Source: Streptomyces liliifuscus
GTDB lineage: Bacteria; Actinomycetota; Actinomycetes; Streptomycetales; Streptomycetaceae
Length of the DNA stretch: 64,000 nt
Assembly: GCF_016598615.1 (NCBI RefSeq)
Contig: NZ_CP066831.1
Span: 10,354,001 to 10,418,000, forward strand
Reading direction: 5' to 3'
Shown: piece after piece, positions 1 through 6,929 of the stretch
Layout: each line of letters begins with the position of its first letter
How positions within the stretch are numbered: position 1 is the first letter of the stretch
Program-made: the position numbers and the translations under genes
The notes under the pieces: model-generated
Database searches by the model: none
Told to the model about the DNA's origin: nothing
The model's input: the letters and a program-made list of their open reading frames with translations, nothing else

Positions 1-84
1 TCGCACCAGCAGGAAGACGGTGGTGAGCGTGAGGAACACGGTCAGCAGGCTCTGCCCGATGCGGCGGGCGAGATATATCGGCAC
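1..84 (-). CDS. ABC transporter permease, N-terminal fragment (DppB/OppB type)
   Basis: This is the first 28 codons of a gene that leaves the window at its left edge. The reverse-strand reading starts at a GTG four bases after the stop of the binding-protein gene and gives VPIYLARRIGQSLLTVFL followed by a hydrophobic run. That basic 'YLARRIGQ' start leading into a first membrane helix is typical of oligopeptide/nickel-type inner-membrane permeases. Its position directly downstream of a family-5 solute-binding protein, with only a few bases between, supports a shared operon. Only the start is visible, so the family call rests on context plus a short motif. Confidence 0.75.
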   Translation of the reverse strand, partial: MPIYLARRIGQSLLTVFLTLTTVFLLVR

Positions 85-87
85 GGC

Positions 88-1674
88 TCAGCCCTCCAGC
101 CGTACGGCGGTCAGGTCATAGGAGTTGACCGGCTGGAGCGCCAGGCCCCGGACGCGGTCGCGGCGCGCGAGCAGCGTCTTGGGCGCGAACGCCCAGAGGC
201 TGGGCCAGGTGTCCCAGACGGCGTGCTGGAGGGCGGCCAGCTTCTTGTCGCGCTCCTTGGCGTCCGTCTCGGTCGCGGCGTCGGAGAGCTGCCGTTCGAT
301 GCGCGGGATGACGTAGCCCATGTAGGTGTCCCGGGTGCGTTCCTTCTCGGCCGTGCCCCCGTACATGCCCTGGAGGGAGGTCAGGGCCTGGCCGGTCGTG
401 CCGGGGAAGCCGTTGCCGATGACGTCCCAGTCGCCGCCGCGTCCCTGCCGCCACTTCAGGATGTCGCCGCCGGGCTCGAACTGCCGCAGCGAGGCACGTA
501 CGCCGACGTCCTTGAGCATGTCGACGACGGCCTCCATCACGGACGTGTCACCCGCGAACTCGCCCGACTCCCACATGATGGTGATCCGCAGGTCCTCGGC
601 GTCCAGCGACTTGAGCAGCGCCTTGGCCCTGCGCGGGTCGTAGGCATACGTGCCCGTGCGCACCGCCCCTTGGAGCGCGAGCGGCACCACTCCCTCGGTC
701 GCCTCGGCGGAGTCGATGAGGACGTCACGTATCAGGGACTCGCCGTCGATCGCGTAGGTGAGCGCGTGGCGCACGCGCGCGTCGGCGAGCGGATGCCCTT
801 CGGGCTTGCGGAAGTTGTAGAAGAGCTGGCAGATCCGGACGCCCGGGGTCTCCTGGACGGCGACACCGGGCAGGCCGGCGAGCTGCTCGGCCGAGTCGGG
901 CGTGAGGGTGTCCACGACGTCCAGTTCGCCGCTGCGCAGGGCGATGACCCGGCTGGACTCCTCGGGCACGAACCGGACACGGACCTTCTCGACGGGCGGC
1001 TGCTTGCCCCAGTACTCGGTGTTGCGGGCCAGCGTGTACTCGCCGGCACCGCCGTTCGCGCTGACGACGCGGTACGGGCCCGAGCCGAGCCCCGACTGGA
1101 GTTCCTCGGGCCGGTTGGCCCTGGCAGGGGTGATGTGGATGTTGGCCATCAGCCGGTCGAGCACCGGTACGGGGCGCTGCGTGCGCAGGAGGAACGTGCG
1201 GTCGCCGGTGGCCTCGACGGTCGGCATCTCGGGGAAGAGGCCGAGCAGGAACGAGCCGTTGACCTCGGAGTACATGCGCAGTGCCGTGTCCACGTCCTCG
1301 ACGGTGACGGGGCTGCCGTCCGAGTAGCGGACGCCTTCGCGCAGTCGCACGCTCCACGCGGTGGGAGCGGTCATCTCGAACCGGTCGGCGAGTACGAGCC
1401 GGGGCTGCAGGTCTGGGCCGATCCAGGTGAGCGCCTGGCGTACGGCGCGCTGCACGGTCACCGCGGCGTCGAACTGGTTGAGCTTGTTGTCGAGACTCAC
1501 CAGGGAACGGTTCAGGCCGAGCGTGAGTGTGCCGGGGCCGGGCGCACCGGTGGGGCCGGCACAGGCGGACAGCGGACCGAGCGCGATGCCCGTGCCGCCG
1601 AGCGCGCCCCAGCGCAGCACGGTCCGGCGGCTGGGCGGTCCGGGCGGGGGAAAGAGGTGAGGAGTTGGGGTCAT
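88..1674 (-). CDS. ABC transporter substrate-binding lipoprotein, SBP family 5
   Basis: Predicted 528 residues. The ATG start is preceded by GAGAAGG at a normal distance. The N-terminus carries a twin-arginine motif (SRRTVLRWG, residues 15-23) and a lipobox LSAC with Cys38, so it is probably a Tat-exported lipoprotein anchored outside the membrane. The body has family-5 features: 'GSGPYRV' in the first third, 'DARVRHALTYAID' near the middle and a C-terminal 'VNSYDLTAVRLEG'. The family binds peptides, opines, nickel or sugar acids. It is followed at once by a permease and is divergent from a four-carbon acid kinase operon with a shared inverted repeat between them, so a sugar-acid or related ligand is a reasonable guess. 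The ligand cannot be read from sequence. Confidence 0.9.
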   Translation of the reverse strand: MTPTPHLFPPPGPPSRRTVLRWGALGGTGIALGPLSACAGPTGAPGPGTLTLGLNRSLVSLDNKLNQFDAAVTVQRAVRQALTWIGPDLQPRLVLADRFEMTAPTAWSVRLREGVRYSDGSPVTVEDVDTALRMYSEVNGSFLLGLFPEMPTVEATGDRTFLLRTQRPVPVLDRLMANIHITPARANRPEELQSGLGSGPYRVVSANGGAGEYTLARNTEYWGKQPPVEKVRVRFVPEESSRVIALRSGELDVVDTLTPDSAEQLAGLPGVAVQETPGVRICQLFYNFRKPEGHPLADARVRHALTYAIDGESLIRDVLIDSAEATEGVVPLALQGAVRTGTYAYDPRRAKALLKSLDAEDLRITIMWESGEFAGDTSVMEAVVDMLKDVGVRASLRQFEPGGDILKWRQGRGGDWDVIGNGFPGTTGQALTSLQGMYGGTAEKERTRDTYMGYVIPRIERQLSDAATETDAKERDKKLAALQHAVWDTWPSLWAFAPKTLLARRDRVRGLALQPVNSYDLTAVRLEG

Positions 1675-1771
1675 CGTCGACCTTCTCGGATTCTGGAGGG
1701 CGACCGGCTCTCGCTGACGCCGCCCGACACCGGGCGACGAACAGGTGTCGCGCCGGAAAAGGTGGCACGAC

Positions 1772-1809
1772 TGCGCGAAGTGCGCAAGAGGTCTCGCGCA
1801 CTTCGCGCA
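1772..1809. promoter_or_regulatory. Perfect 14-bp inverted repeat in the divergent promoter (candidate DeoR operator)
   Basis: TGCGCGAAGTGCGC (1772-1785) and its exact reverse complement GCGCACTTCGCGCA (1796-1809) are separated by 10 bases. Each arm is itself a near-dyad (TGCGC-N5-GCGCA when one flanking base is included). It lies between the outward-facing binding-protein and kinase genes. The only local regulator gene is the DeoR protein at 4501, so that is the likely ligand; this is inference. Confidence 0.6.
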
Positions 1810-1885
1810 AGCTGTGTCATCATCGGCGCCGAGGCCGTCCGCCTGTCCGGGCCGCCCGAACAGGTACCCGCCGAAGGAGGTTCGC

Positions 1886-3382
1886 GTGTCCCGCACCACC
1901 CGCACGGTGCTCGTACCCCGCGTCTTCGCCCTCGCCGACGACCTGTCCGGCGCCGCCGAGACCGCGGCCGCGCTCGGCCTGCGCGGCCGGATCGTGCTCG
2001 GCCCCGCCACGACTTCGCCCCGCGAGGGAGAGTCGGTCGTACTGGACCTCGACACCCGGCAGCTGCCGCCGCAGGACGCGGCGAGCGCGGTACGGGCCGC
2101 GCTGGCGTACGCCGACGGAGGCGTGGTCCTGAAGAAGATCGACTCGCTGCTGCGGGGCAACCTCGCCGCCGAGGCGGCCGCCTACGCGACCGGCGCCACG
2201 GGCGTCGTGATCGCACCTGCCCTTCCCGTGGCGGGCCGTACCGTCCGCGAAGGTGTCGTCAACCTGCATGGCATCGCCCTGCACACGACCGACGCCTGGC
2301 GTGCGGAGTCGGGCGCGGCGCCGGTGTCGGTGGGGGCCGCCCTGGGCGGCGTACGCACGCGGGTGGTGCCGCTGGCGACGGTGCGCGCGCCCGAGCCTGC
2401 GCTGTACGACCGGCTCCGGGCGCTCGTCGCCGAGGGGTACCACCCGGTGTGCGACGCGGAGACGGACGCGGACCTCGACGCGATCGCCGAGGCGGCGCTC
2501 CGACTCGGCCCGGGGATACGGCTGATGGGCACGGGCGGGCTGGCGGCAGCGCTCGGACGAAGGCTCGCGAAAGCGGAGGCGGACGCGGCCGGGACCGGGG
2601 CCGGGTTCAAGGGAACGGACGGTGACCGTCCCGCGGAGGCCGCCCGGGGCCACACGGAAGCCGACGCCGACCACTCCGCGCGAACCGCGCGCGACCGTTC
2701 CACGGAAGCTGACCCCGACCCCGACCACTCCGCGCGGACCGCGCACGACCGTTCCGCGGAAGCCGACCGGGACCGTCCCACCGGAGCGGACACGGCAGGT
2801 CCCGCACCAGCCGACGAGGTGTCACCGGCTCTCGGTGGCACCTCCTTCAGACCCCTGCTGGTGGTGGTCGGCACCGCAGAGCCCGTCGCCGTTGCGCAGA
2901 TCGCGCAACTCGTCGCGGCCGGTGCGCGCCATGTGCCGCTGCCCGCGCACACCCTCACCGACCACTCTGCCCGGCGGCCCCTGGACATCCGTACAGAAGG
3001 CGGCCACACACCGCACGGCGTCACCGTCGTCAGCATCGACGGCACCCATGCCGTCGATCCCGGCGCGGCGGGCCGCCTCGCCGCGGGCCTGGCCCACGCG
3101 GTCGCCGCGGCGGCGCACGACAGCGACCTCGTCCTGACGGGTGGCGAGACCGCCCGCCGCGTCCTCGACGCACTCGGCATCCGCGAACTCCTGCCGCTCG
3201 ACCAGATCCACCACGGCGCCGTCCGCTCCAGCACCGTCGACGGCCGTCGCGTCGTCACCCGACCAGGCAGCTACGGCGACACCGATTCCCTGCTGCGCAT
3301 CGCCCGTGCGTTGCGCCCCGGCCTCGCGCTGCCTTCCGACCAGCCGGTCGCCTCACCCGTCCCGTCTCGCCCGACCCGCTAG
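1886..3382 (+). CDS. Four-carbon acid sugar kinase family protein (DUF1537, D-threonate/3-oxotetronate kinase-like)
   Basis: Predicted 498 residues. GTG start chosen because GAAGGAGG sits 5 bases upstream; an earlier in-frame ATG would run through the operator. The N-terminal substrate domain has 'FALADDLSGAAETAAAL' and 'LKKIDSLLRGNLAAEAAA', hallmarks of the OtnK/DtnK/DenK family. The C-terminal nucleotide domain starts at 'RPLLVVVGTAEPVAVAQIAQL' and holds 'LVLTGGETARRVLDALGI' and 'TRPGSYGDTDSL'. Members phosphorylate D-threonate, D-erythronate or 3-oxotetronates at O4. With a PdxA2 partner 10 bases downstream, D-threonate/D-erythronate kinase is the best guess. Odd feature: the inter-domain linker (about residues 232-312) is an Asp/Ala/Arg-rich low-complexity insert containing an 18-residue tandem repeat. 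Confidence 0.88.
   Translation: MSRTTRTVLVPRVFALADDLSGAAETAAALGLRGRIVLGPATTSPREGESVVLDLDTRQLPPQDAASAVRAALAYADGGVVLKKIDSLLRGNLAAEAAAYATGATGVVIAPALPVAGRTVREGVVNLHGIALHTTDAWRAESGAAPVSVGAALGGVRTRVVPLATVRAPEPALYDRLRALVAEGYHPVCDAETDADLDAIAEAALRLGPGIRLMGTGGLAAALGRRLAKAEADAAGTGAGFKGTDGDRPAEAARGHTEADADHSARTARDRSTEADPDPDHSARTAHDRSAEADRDRPTGADTAGPAPADEVSPALGGTSFRPLLVVVGTAEPVAVAQIAQLVAAGARHVPLPAHTLTDHSARRPLDIRTEGGHTPHGVTVVSIDGTHAVDPGAAGRLAAGLAHAVAAAAHDSDLVLTGGETARRVLDALGIRELLPLDQIHHGAVRSSTVDGRRVVTRPGSYGDTDSLLRIARALRPGLALPSDQPVASPVPSRPTR
2667..2768 (+). repeat. Two 54-bp tandem repeat units inside the kinase gene
   Basis: A unit beginning GACCACTCCGCGCG recurs with a 54-base period (copies near 2669 and 2723), encoding DHSARTARDRSTEADPDP and DHSARTAHDRSAEADRDR. 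A weaker, diverged unit precedes them. The repeat is in frame and lies exactly between the two kinase domains. Confidence 0.8.
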
Positions 3383-3392
3383 GAGAACCCAC

Positions 3393-4448
3393 GTGAACGC
3401 AGCCCCCACCGCCGCGCCCGCCGAGCAGTCCGGCACCGCCGGACGCCGCCTCCCGATCATCGCGGTGACCATGGGCGACGGCGCCGGCATCGGACCGGAG
3501 GTCATCGTCCCGGCCCTGCTGAACGCCGACACCCTGCGCGGCTGCCGCCCCGTAGTCATCGGCGACGCCGAACGCCTCCGCGAGGCGGCCCGCATCCTCG
3601 GCGTCGCCTGCGACATCGTGTGCGTCGACGGCCCCGCCCAGGCCGAGTTCACGCCCGGCCGCATCAACGTCGTCGACCTCGGCCTGCTCCCGGCCGACCT
3701 CCCCTGGGGCGTCCTCTCGGCGAAGGCCGGCGACGCCGCGTACCAGTACATCCGTGTCGCCGCCGAACTCGCCCTGAACGGCGACGTCCACGGCATCTGC
3801 ACCGCGCCCCTCAACAAGGAGGCCCTGCACGCCGCCGGGCACCTCTACCCCGGACACACCGAACTCCTCGCCCATCTCACCGGCGTCGAGGAGGTGTCGA
3901 TGATGCTGTCCACACCCAAGGTGAAGGTCATCCACGTCACCACGCACATCGGTCTGATCGACGCCGTCAACCGGATCGAGCCCGGACTGGTCGAGCGCAC
4001 CGTGCGCCGTGGCCACGACGCGATGGTCCGCGCGGGCGTCGAGGCACCCGTCATCGGGGTGTGCGGAATCAACCCGCACGCCGGCGAGAACGGACTGTTC
4101 GGCAACGGCGAGGAGGAGACGAAGATCGTCCCCGCCCTGGAGGTCCTGCGCGCCGACGGCATCGACGCCCGCGGCCCGCTCCCCGCAGACACGGCCTTCT
4201 ACCTCGCCGGACGCGGCGACTACGACCTCATCGTCGCCATGTACCACGATCAGGGCCACGGCCCGGTGAAGGTCCTCGGCATCGAGGCGGGCGTCAACCT
4301 CACCGTGGGCCTGCCGGTCATCCGCACCTCCGTCGACCACGGCACCGCCTTCGACATCGCCGGAACCGGCAGGGCCGAGGCCGGTAGCATGGTCGAGGCG
4401 CTGCGCCAGGCCGCCGAGATGTCATCCGCTCCGGCCGCCGCCCGCTGA
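3393..4448 (+). CDS. pdxA2: 4-phospho-D-threonate / 4-phospho-D-erythronate 3-dehydrogenase, PdxA2 type
   Basis: Predicted 351 residues, normal for the PdxA family. GTG start with AGGAGA just upstream and only 10 bases after the kinase stop, so co-transcribed. Visible family motifs are 'IIAVTMGDGAGIGPEVI' at the N-terminus, 'TAPLNKEAL', 'YPGHTELLAHLTG', 'IGVCGINPHAGENGLFG', 'AMYHDQGHGPVKVLG' and 'RTSVDHGTAFDIAGTG'; the His/Asp residues of these blocks bind a divalent metal. Known biology: PdxA2 enzymes oxidise 4-phosphotetronates, which then decarboxylate to dihydroxyacetone phosphate. Linkage to a DUF1537 kinase and absence of pyridoxine genes favour this catabolic role over vitamin B6 synthesis. 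Confidence 0.9.
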   Translation: MNAAPTAAPAEQSGTAGRRLPIIAVTMGDGAGIGPEVIVPALLNADTLRGCRPVVIGDAERLREAARILGVACDIVCVDGPAQAEFTPGRINVVDLGLLPADLPWGVLSAKAGDAAYQYIRVAAELALNGDVHGICTAPLNKEALHAAGHLYPGHTELLAHLTGVEEVSMMLSTPKVKVIHVTTHIGLIDAVNRIEPGLVERTVRRGHDAMVRAGVEAPVIGVCGINPHAGENGLFGNGEEETKIVPALEVLRADGIDARGPLPADTAFYLAGRGDYDLIVAMYHDQGHGPVKVLGIEAGVNLTVGLPVIRTSVDHGTAFDIAGTGRAEAGSMVEALRQAAEMSSAPAAAR

Positions 4449-4500
4449 CCCCGGCCCGTCGGCACCATCGGCACCACAGGACACCAGAGGACAGGGACTG

Positions 4501-5286
4501 ATGTCTGCGATCGGCTCCAAGGCCCGGCGCGACCGGATCGTCCAACTCGCCACCACCACCGGCCTGACCAGCGTGGAGGAGCTCTCCCAGCTGTTCGGCG
4601 TCACGGCCTCCACCATCCGCCGCGACCTCGCGAAACTCACCACCGACGGACGGCTCGCCCGCACGTACGGCGGCGCGATGGCCCTGTCCGCGCACCCGGA
4701 GGCGTCGCTGCGCCAGCGCACCGGCGAGGCCTACGACGCCAAGCGCGCCATCGCCCGCTGGGCGGCGGCCCAGGTCCAGCCGGGCGAGACGCTACTCCTC
4801 GACGCGGGCTCCACGGTCGGCGCGCTCGCACACGAACTGCGTACGGCCAAGGACGTGACCATCGCGACCACCGGACTGACCGCGCTTCAGGAACTCGCCG
4901 ACGTCGAGACGGTGCACGTCGAGTGCCTCGGCGGCACCCTCAGGCCGCTCAGCCAGGGCTTCGTCGGCCCGTTGACCGAGGCCGCCCTCGAACGGCTCAC
5001 CTTCGACCGGGTCTTCCTCGGCACCGACGGAGTCTCGCCGGAGCACGGGATCTGCGAGGCCGATCTGCGCCAGACCCGCCTCAAGGAACTCATGGCCCGC
5101 CGCGCCGACCACGTCTACGTACTCGCCCACGCGGCCAAGCTGGGCCGCCGCCCCTTCCACGCCTGGGCCGTCCTCCCCGAGGGCTGGACCCTGGTCACGG
5201 ACGACACGGCCGACCCCGGCATCCTCGCCGAACTGCGCGCCCGCGGAGTCACCACCGTGCTGGCCGAGCCCGTCGGCACCCTCTGA
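4501..5286 (+). CDS. DeoR/GlpR family transcriptional regulator
   Basis: Predicted 261 residues. The N-terminal winged helix (residues about 5-60) includes 'SKARRDRIVQLATTTGLTSVEELSQLFGVTASTIRRDLAKL' ending in 'GRLARTYGGA', the classic DeoR signature. The rest is the DeoR effector domain with 'GETLLLDAGSTVGALAHEL', 'VFLGTDGVSPEHGICEADL' and 'VYVLAHAAKLGR', a fold that senses phosphorylated sugars. It starts 52 bases after pdxA2 on the same strand, so it is probably part of the operon and regulates it, with a phospho-tetronate or its product as a plausible effector. The inverted repeat at 1772-1809 is the natural target to test. Confidence 0.92.
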   Translation: MSAIGSKARRDRIVQLATTTGLTSVEELSQLFGVTASTIRRDLAKLTTDGRLARTYGGAMALSAHPEASLRQRTGEAYDAKRAIARWAAAQVQPGETLLLDAGSTVGALAHELRTAKDVTIATTGLTALQELADVETVHVECLGGTLRPLSQGFVGPLTEAALERLTFDRVFLGTDGVSPEHGICEADLRQTRLKELMARRADHVYVLAHAAKLGRRPFHAWAVLPEGWTLVTDDTADPGILAELRARGVTTVLAEPVGTL

Positions 5287-5379
5287 CCGACTCGCCACCG
5301 GCCCGAGCGGCACGATCGCGCCGATTCCCGGCAACCTCTTCCCACCGGGACGAATAGCAGCATGATGTTGGGAGACCGT

Positions 5380-5410
5380 GCCCGGCCCAGGACTCGGGGA
5401 CGGGCCGGGC
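5380..5410. terminator. GC-rich hairpin between DeoR gene and aminotransferase gene
   Basis: GCCCGGCCC (5380-5388) pairs perfectly with GGGCCGGGC (5402-5410) across a 13-base loop. There is no T-tract. It sits 94 bases after the DeoR stop and 19 bases before the next GTG, so it may end the operon or act in the 5' leader of the next gene. Confidence 0.5.
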
Positions 5411-5429
5411 CTCTCATGCGGGAGGATCA

Positions 5430-6908
5430 GTGGACAAGGCGCAGACCACCGGCCACATACCCGAAGACGACGCGCACGCAGGCGACTTGGCGGACTTACG
5501 CAACGAGGACTTCGACTACCTCGACGCCGGCGGGCACACCTATCTCGACCACACGGGAGCGGGTCTTCCGCCGACCTCGCTCGTGCGGGGGAGCGCCGCC
5601 CGCATCACCGGCGGACTCTTCGGGAACCCGCACTCCGAGAGCCCGGCCTCCCGCGCCTCGGGAGTGCTGCTGTCCCAGGCCCGCCGCGCGGTGCTCCGCC
5701 ACTTCAACGCGGACCCGGCCGAGTACGCCGTGATCTTCACCGCCAACGCGACAGGTGCACTGCGGCTGGTCGGCGAGGCGTACCCCTTCACCCGCCGCAG
5801 CAGGCTGGTGATGTCCCTGGACAACCACAACTCGGTGAACGGCCTGCGGGAGTACGCGCGTTCGCGCGGCGCGACCACCGTGTACGTACCGGTGAGCGGC
5901 CCCGGGCTGCGGATGGACGAGCGGCGGCTGAGAGCCGCCCTGCCCGCGCGTGAACGCGGTCCCGGACTCGGACTCGGACCGGGCTTGCGGCGAGGCCGCG
6001 TGGGCGAGCGCCCGCACGGCCTGCTCGCCTACCCCGCGCAGAGCAACTTCACCGGCGTCCAGCACCCGCTCACCTGGATCGCGGCGGCCCAGGCACGCGG
6101 CTACGACGTGCTGCTCGACGCGGCCGCGTACGTACCCGCCAACACCCTCGACCTGAGCCGGTTCCACCCCGACTTCACGGTCGTCAGCTGGTACAAGGTC
6201 TTCGGCCACCCCACCGGCGTCGGCAGCCTGATCGCACGCCGGGACGCGCTCGCGAGGCTGCGCCGCCCTTGGTTCTCCGGCGGCACCATCTACGCGGTCA
6301 GCGCGCAGGCGCAGTGGCACGTCCTCGCGGACGACGAGGCGGCCTTCGAGGACGGCACGGTCAACTTCCTGTCCGTCCCCGACGTGACGGCCGGGCTGGA
6401 GTGGATCGACGGCATCGGCATGGACCGCGTGCACGCCCACGTCACCGCGCTGACCGGTCAACTCCTCGCGGGGCTGCGGGCGTTGCGACACAGCGACGGC
6501 TCGCCGCTGGTCAGGATGTACGGCCCTGGCGACCTCGTCGCCCGGGGCGGGACGGCCGCGCTCAACCTGCTGGGCGCCGACGGCCGCGTCATCGACGAAC
6601 GGGTCGTCACCCGCGACAGCGCCCGGCGCGGGATCTCACTGCGCACCGGCTGCTTCTGCAATCCGGGCGCTGGCGAGGCGGCGTTCGCCCTGCCGCCACG
6701 CCGACTCCGCTCGGCCGCGCGCCGCCAAGTCGCGTCCCTGGAGGAGTACTTGGAGCTGCTGCGCCTGCCGTCGGCGGGCGCTGTCCGGATCTCGCTCGGC
6801 CTGTCGTCACAACCCAGGGACATCGAGACGTTCCTGACGTTCGTACGGGAGACCTACCGGGACCGGGTGCCCGGGGCCGCCGGACTGGAGGCGAGGGCGG
6901 GCTGCTGA
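5430..6908 (+). CDS. Class V aminotransferase, molybdenum-cofactor-sulfurase-like (PLP enzyme)
   Basis: Predicted 492 residues. GTG start with GGGAGGA at a good distance. The fold is class V/cysteine-desulfurase: 'YLDHTGAGLPP' at the N-terminus, 'IFTANATGALRLVGE', the probable PLP lysine K256 in 'VVSWYKVFGHPTGVGSLI', and a C-terminal 'RTGCFCNPGAGE' with C408 and C410. That last motif is what MoCo sulfurase aminotransferase domains carry, but the C-terminal MOSC domain is absent. Function is therefore sulfur transfer or lyase chemistry of unknown target. Codon 23 (5496-5498) is TTA, the rare bldA-decoded leucine codon, so translation may depend on developmental stage. A Gly/Arg-rich stretch near residue 180 looks like an insertion. 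It converges on the next gene with a 21-base gap. Confidence 0.85.
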   Translation: MDKAQTTGHIPEDDAHAGDLADLRNEDFDYLDAGGHTYLDHTGAGLPPTSLVRGSAARITGGLFGNPHSESPASRASGVLLSQARRAVLRHFNADPAEYAVIFTANATGALRLVGEAYPFTRRSRLVMSLDNHNSVNGLREYARSRGATTVYVPVSGPGLRMDERRLRAALPARERGPGLGLGPGLRRGRVGERPHGLLAYPAQSNFTGVQHPLTWIAAAQARGYDVLLDAAAYVPANTLDLSRFHPDFTVVSWYKVFGHPTGVGSLIARRDALARLRRPWFSGGTIYAVSAQAQWHVLADDEAAFEDGTVNFLSVPDVTAGLEWIDGIGMDRVHAHVTALTGQLLAGLRALRHSDGSPLVRMYGPGDLVARGGTAALNLLGADGRVIDERVVTRDSARRGISLRTGCFCNPGAGEAAFALPPRRLRSAARRQVASLEEYLELLRLPSAGAVRISLGLSSQPRDIETFLTFVRETYRDRVPGAAGLEARAGC

Positions 6909-6929
6909 GCGATCGACGGGTGTCGCGGC

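Noticed and set aside
223..2625. An 800-residue open frame on the plus strand over the binding-protein gene
   Set aside because: It is the antisense shadow of a high-GC gene: low-complexity Arg/Gly/Ala sequence, no family motif, no ribosome site.
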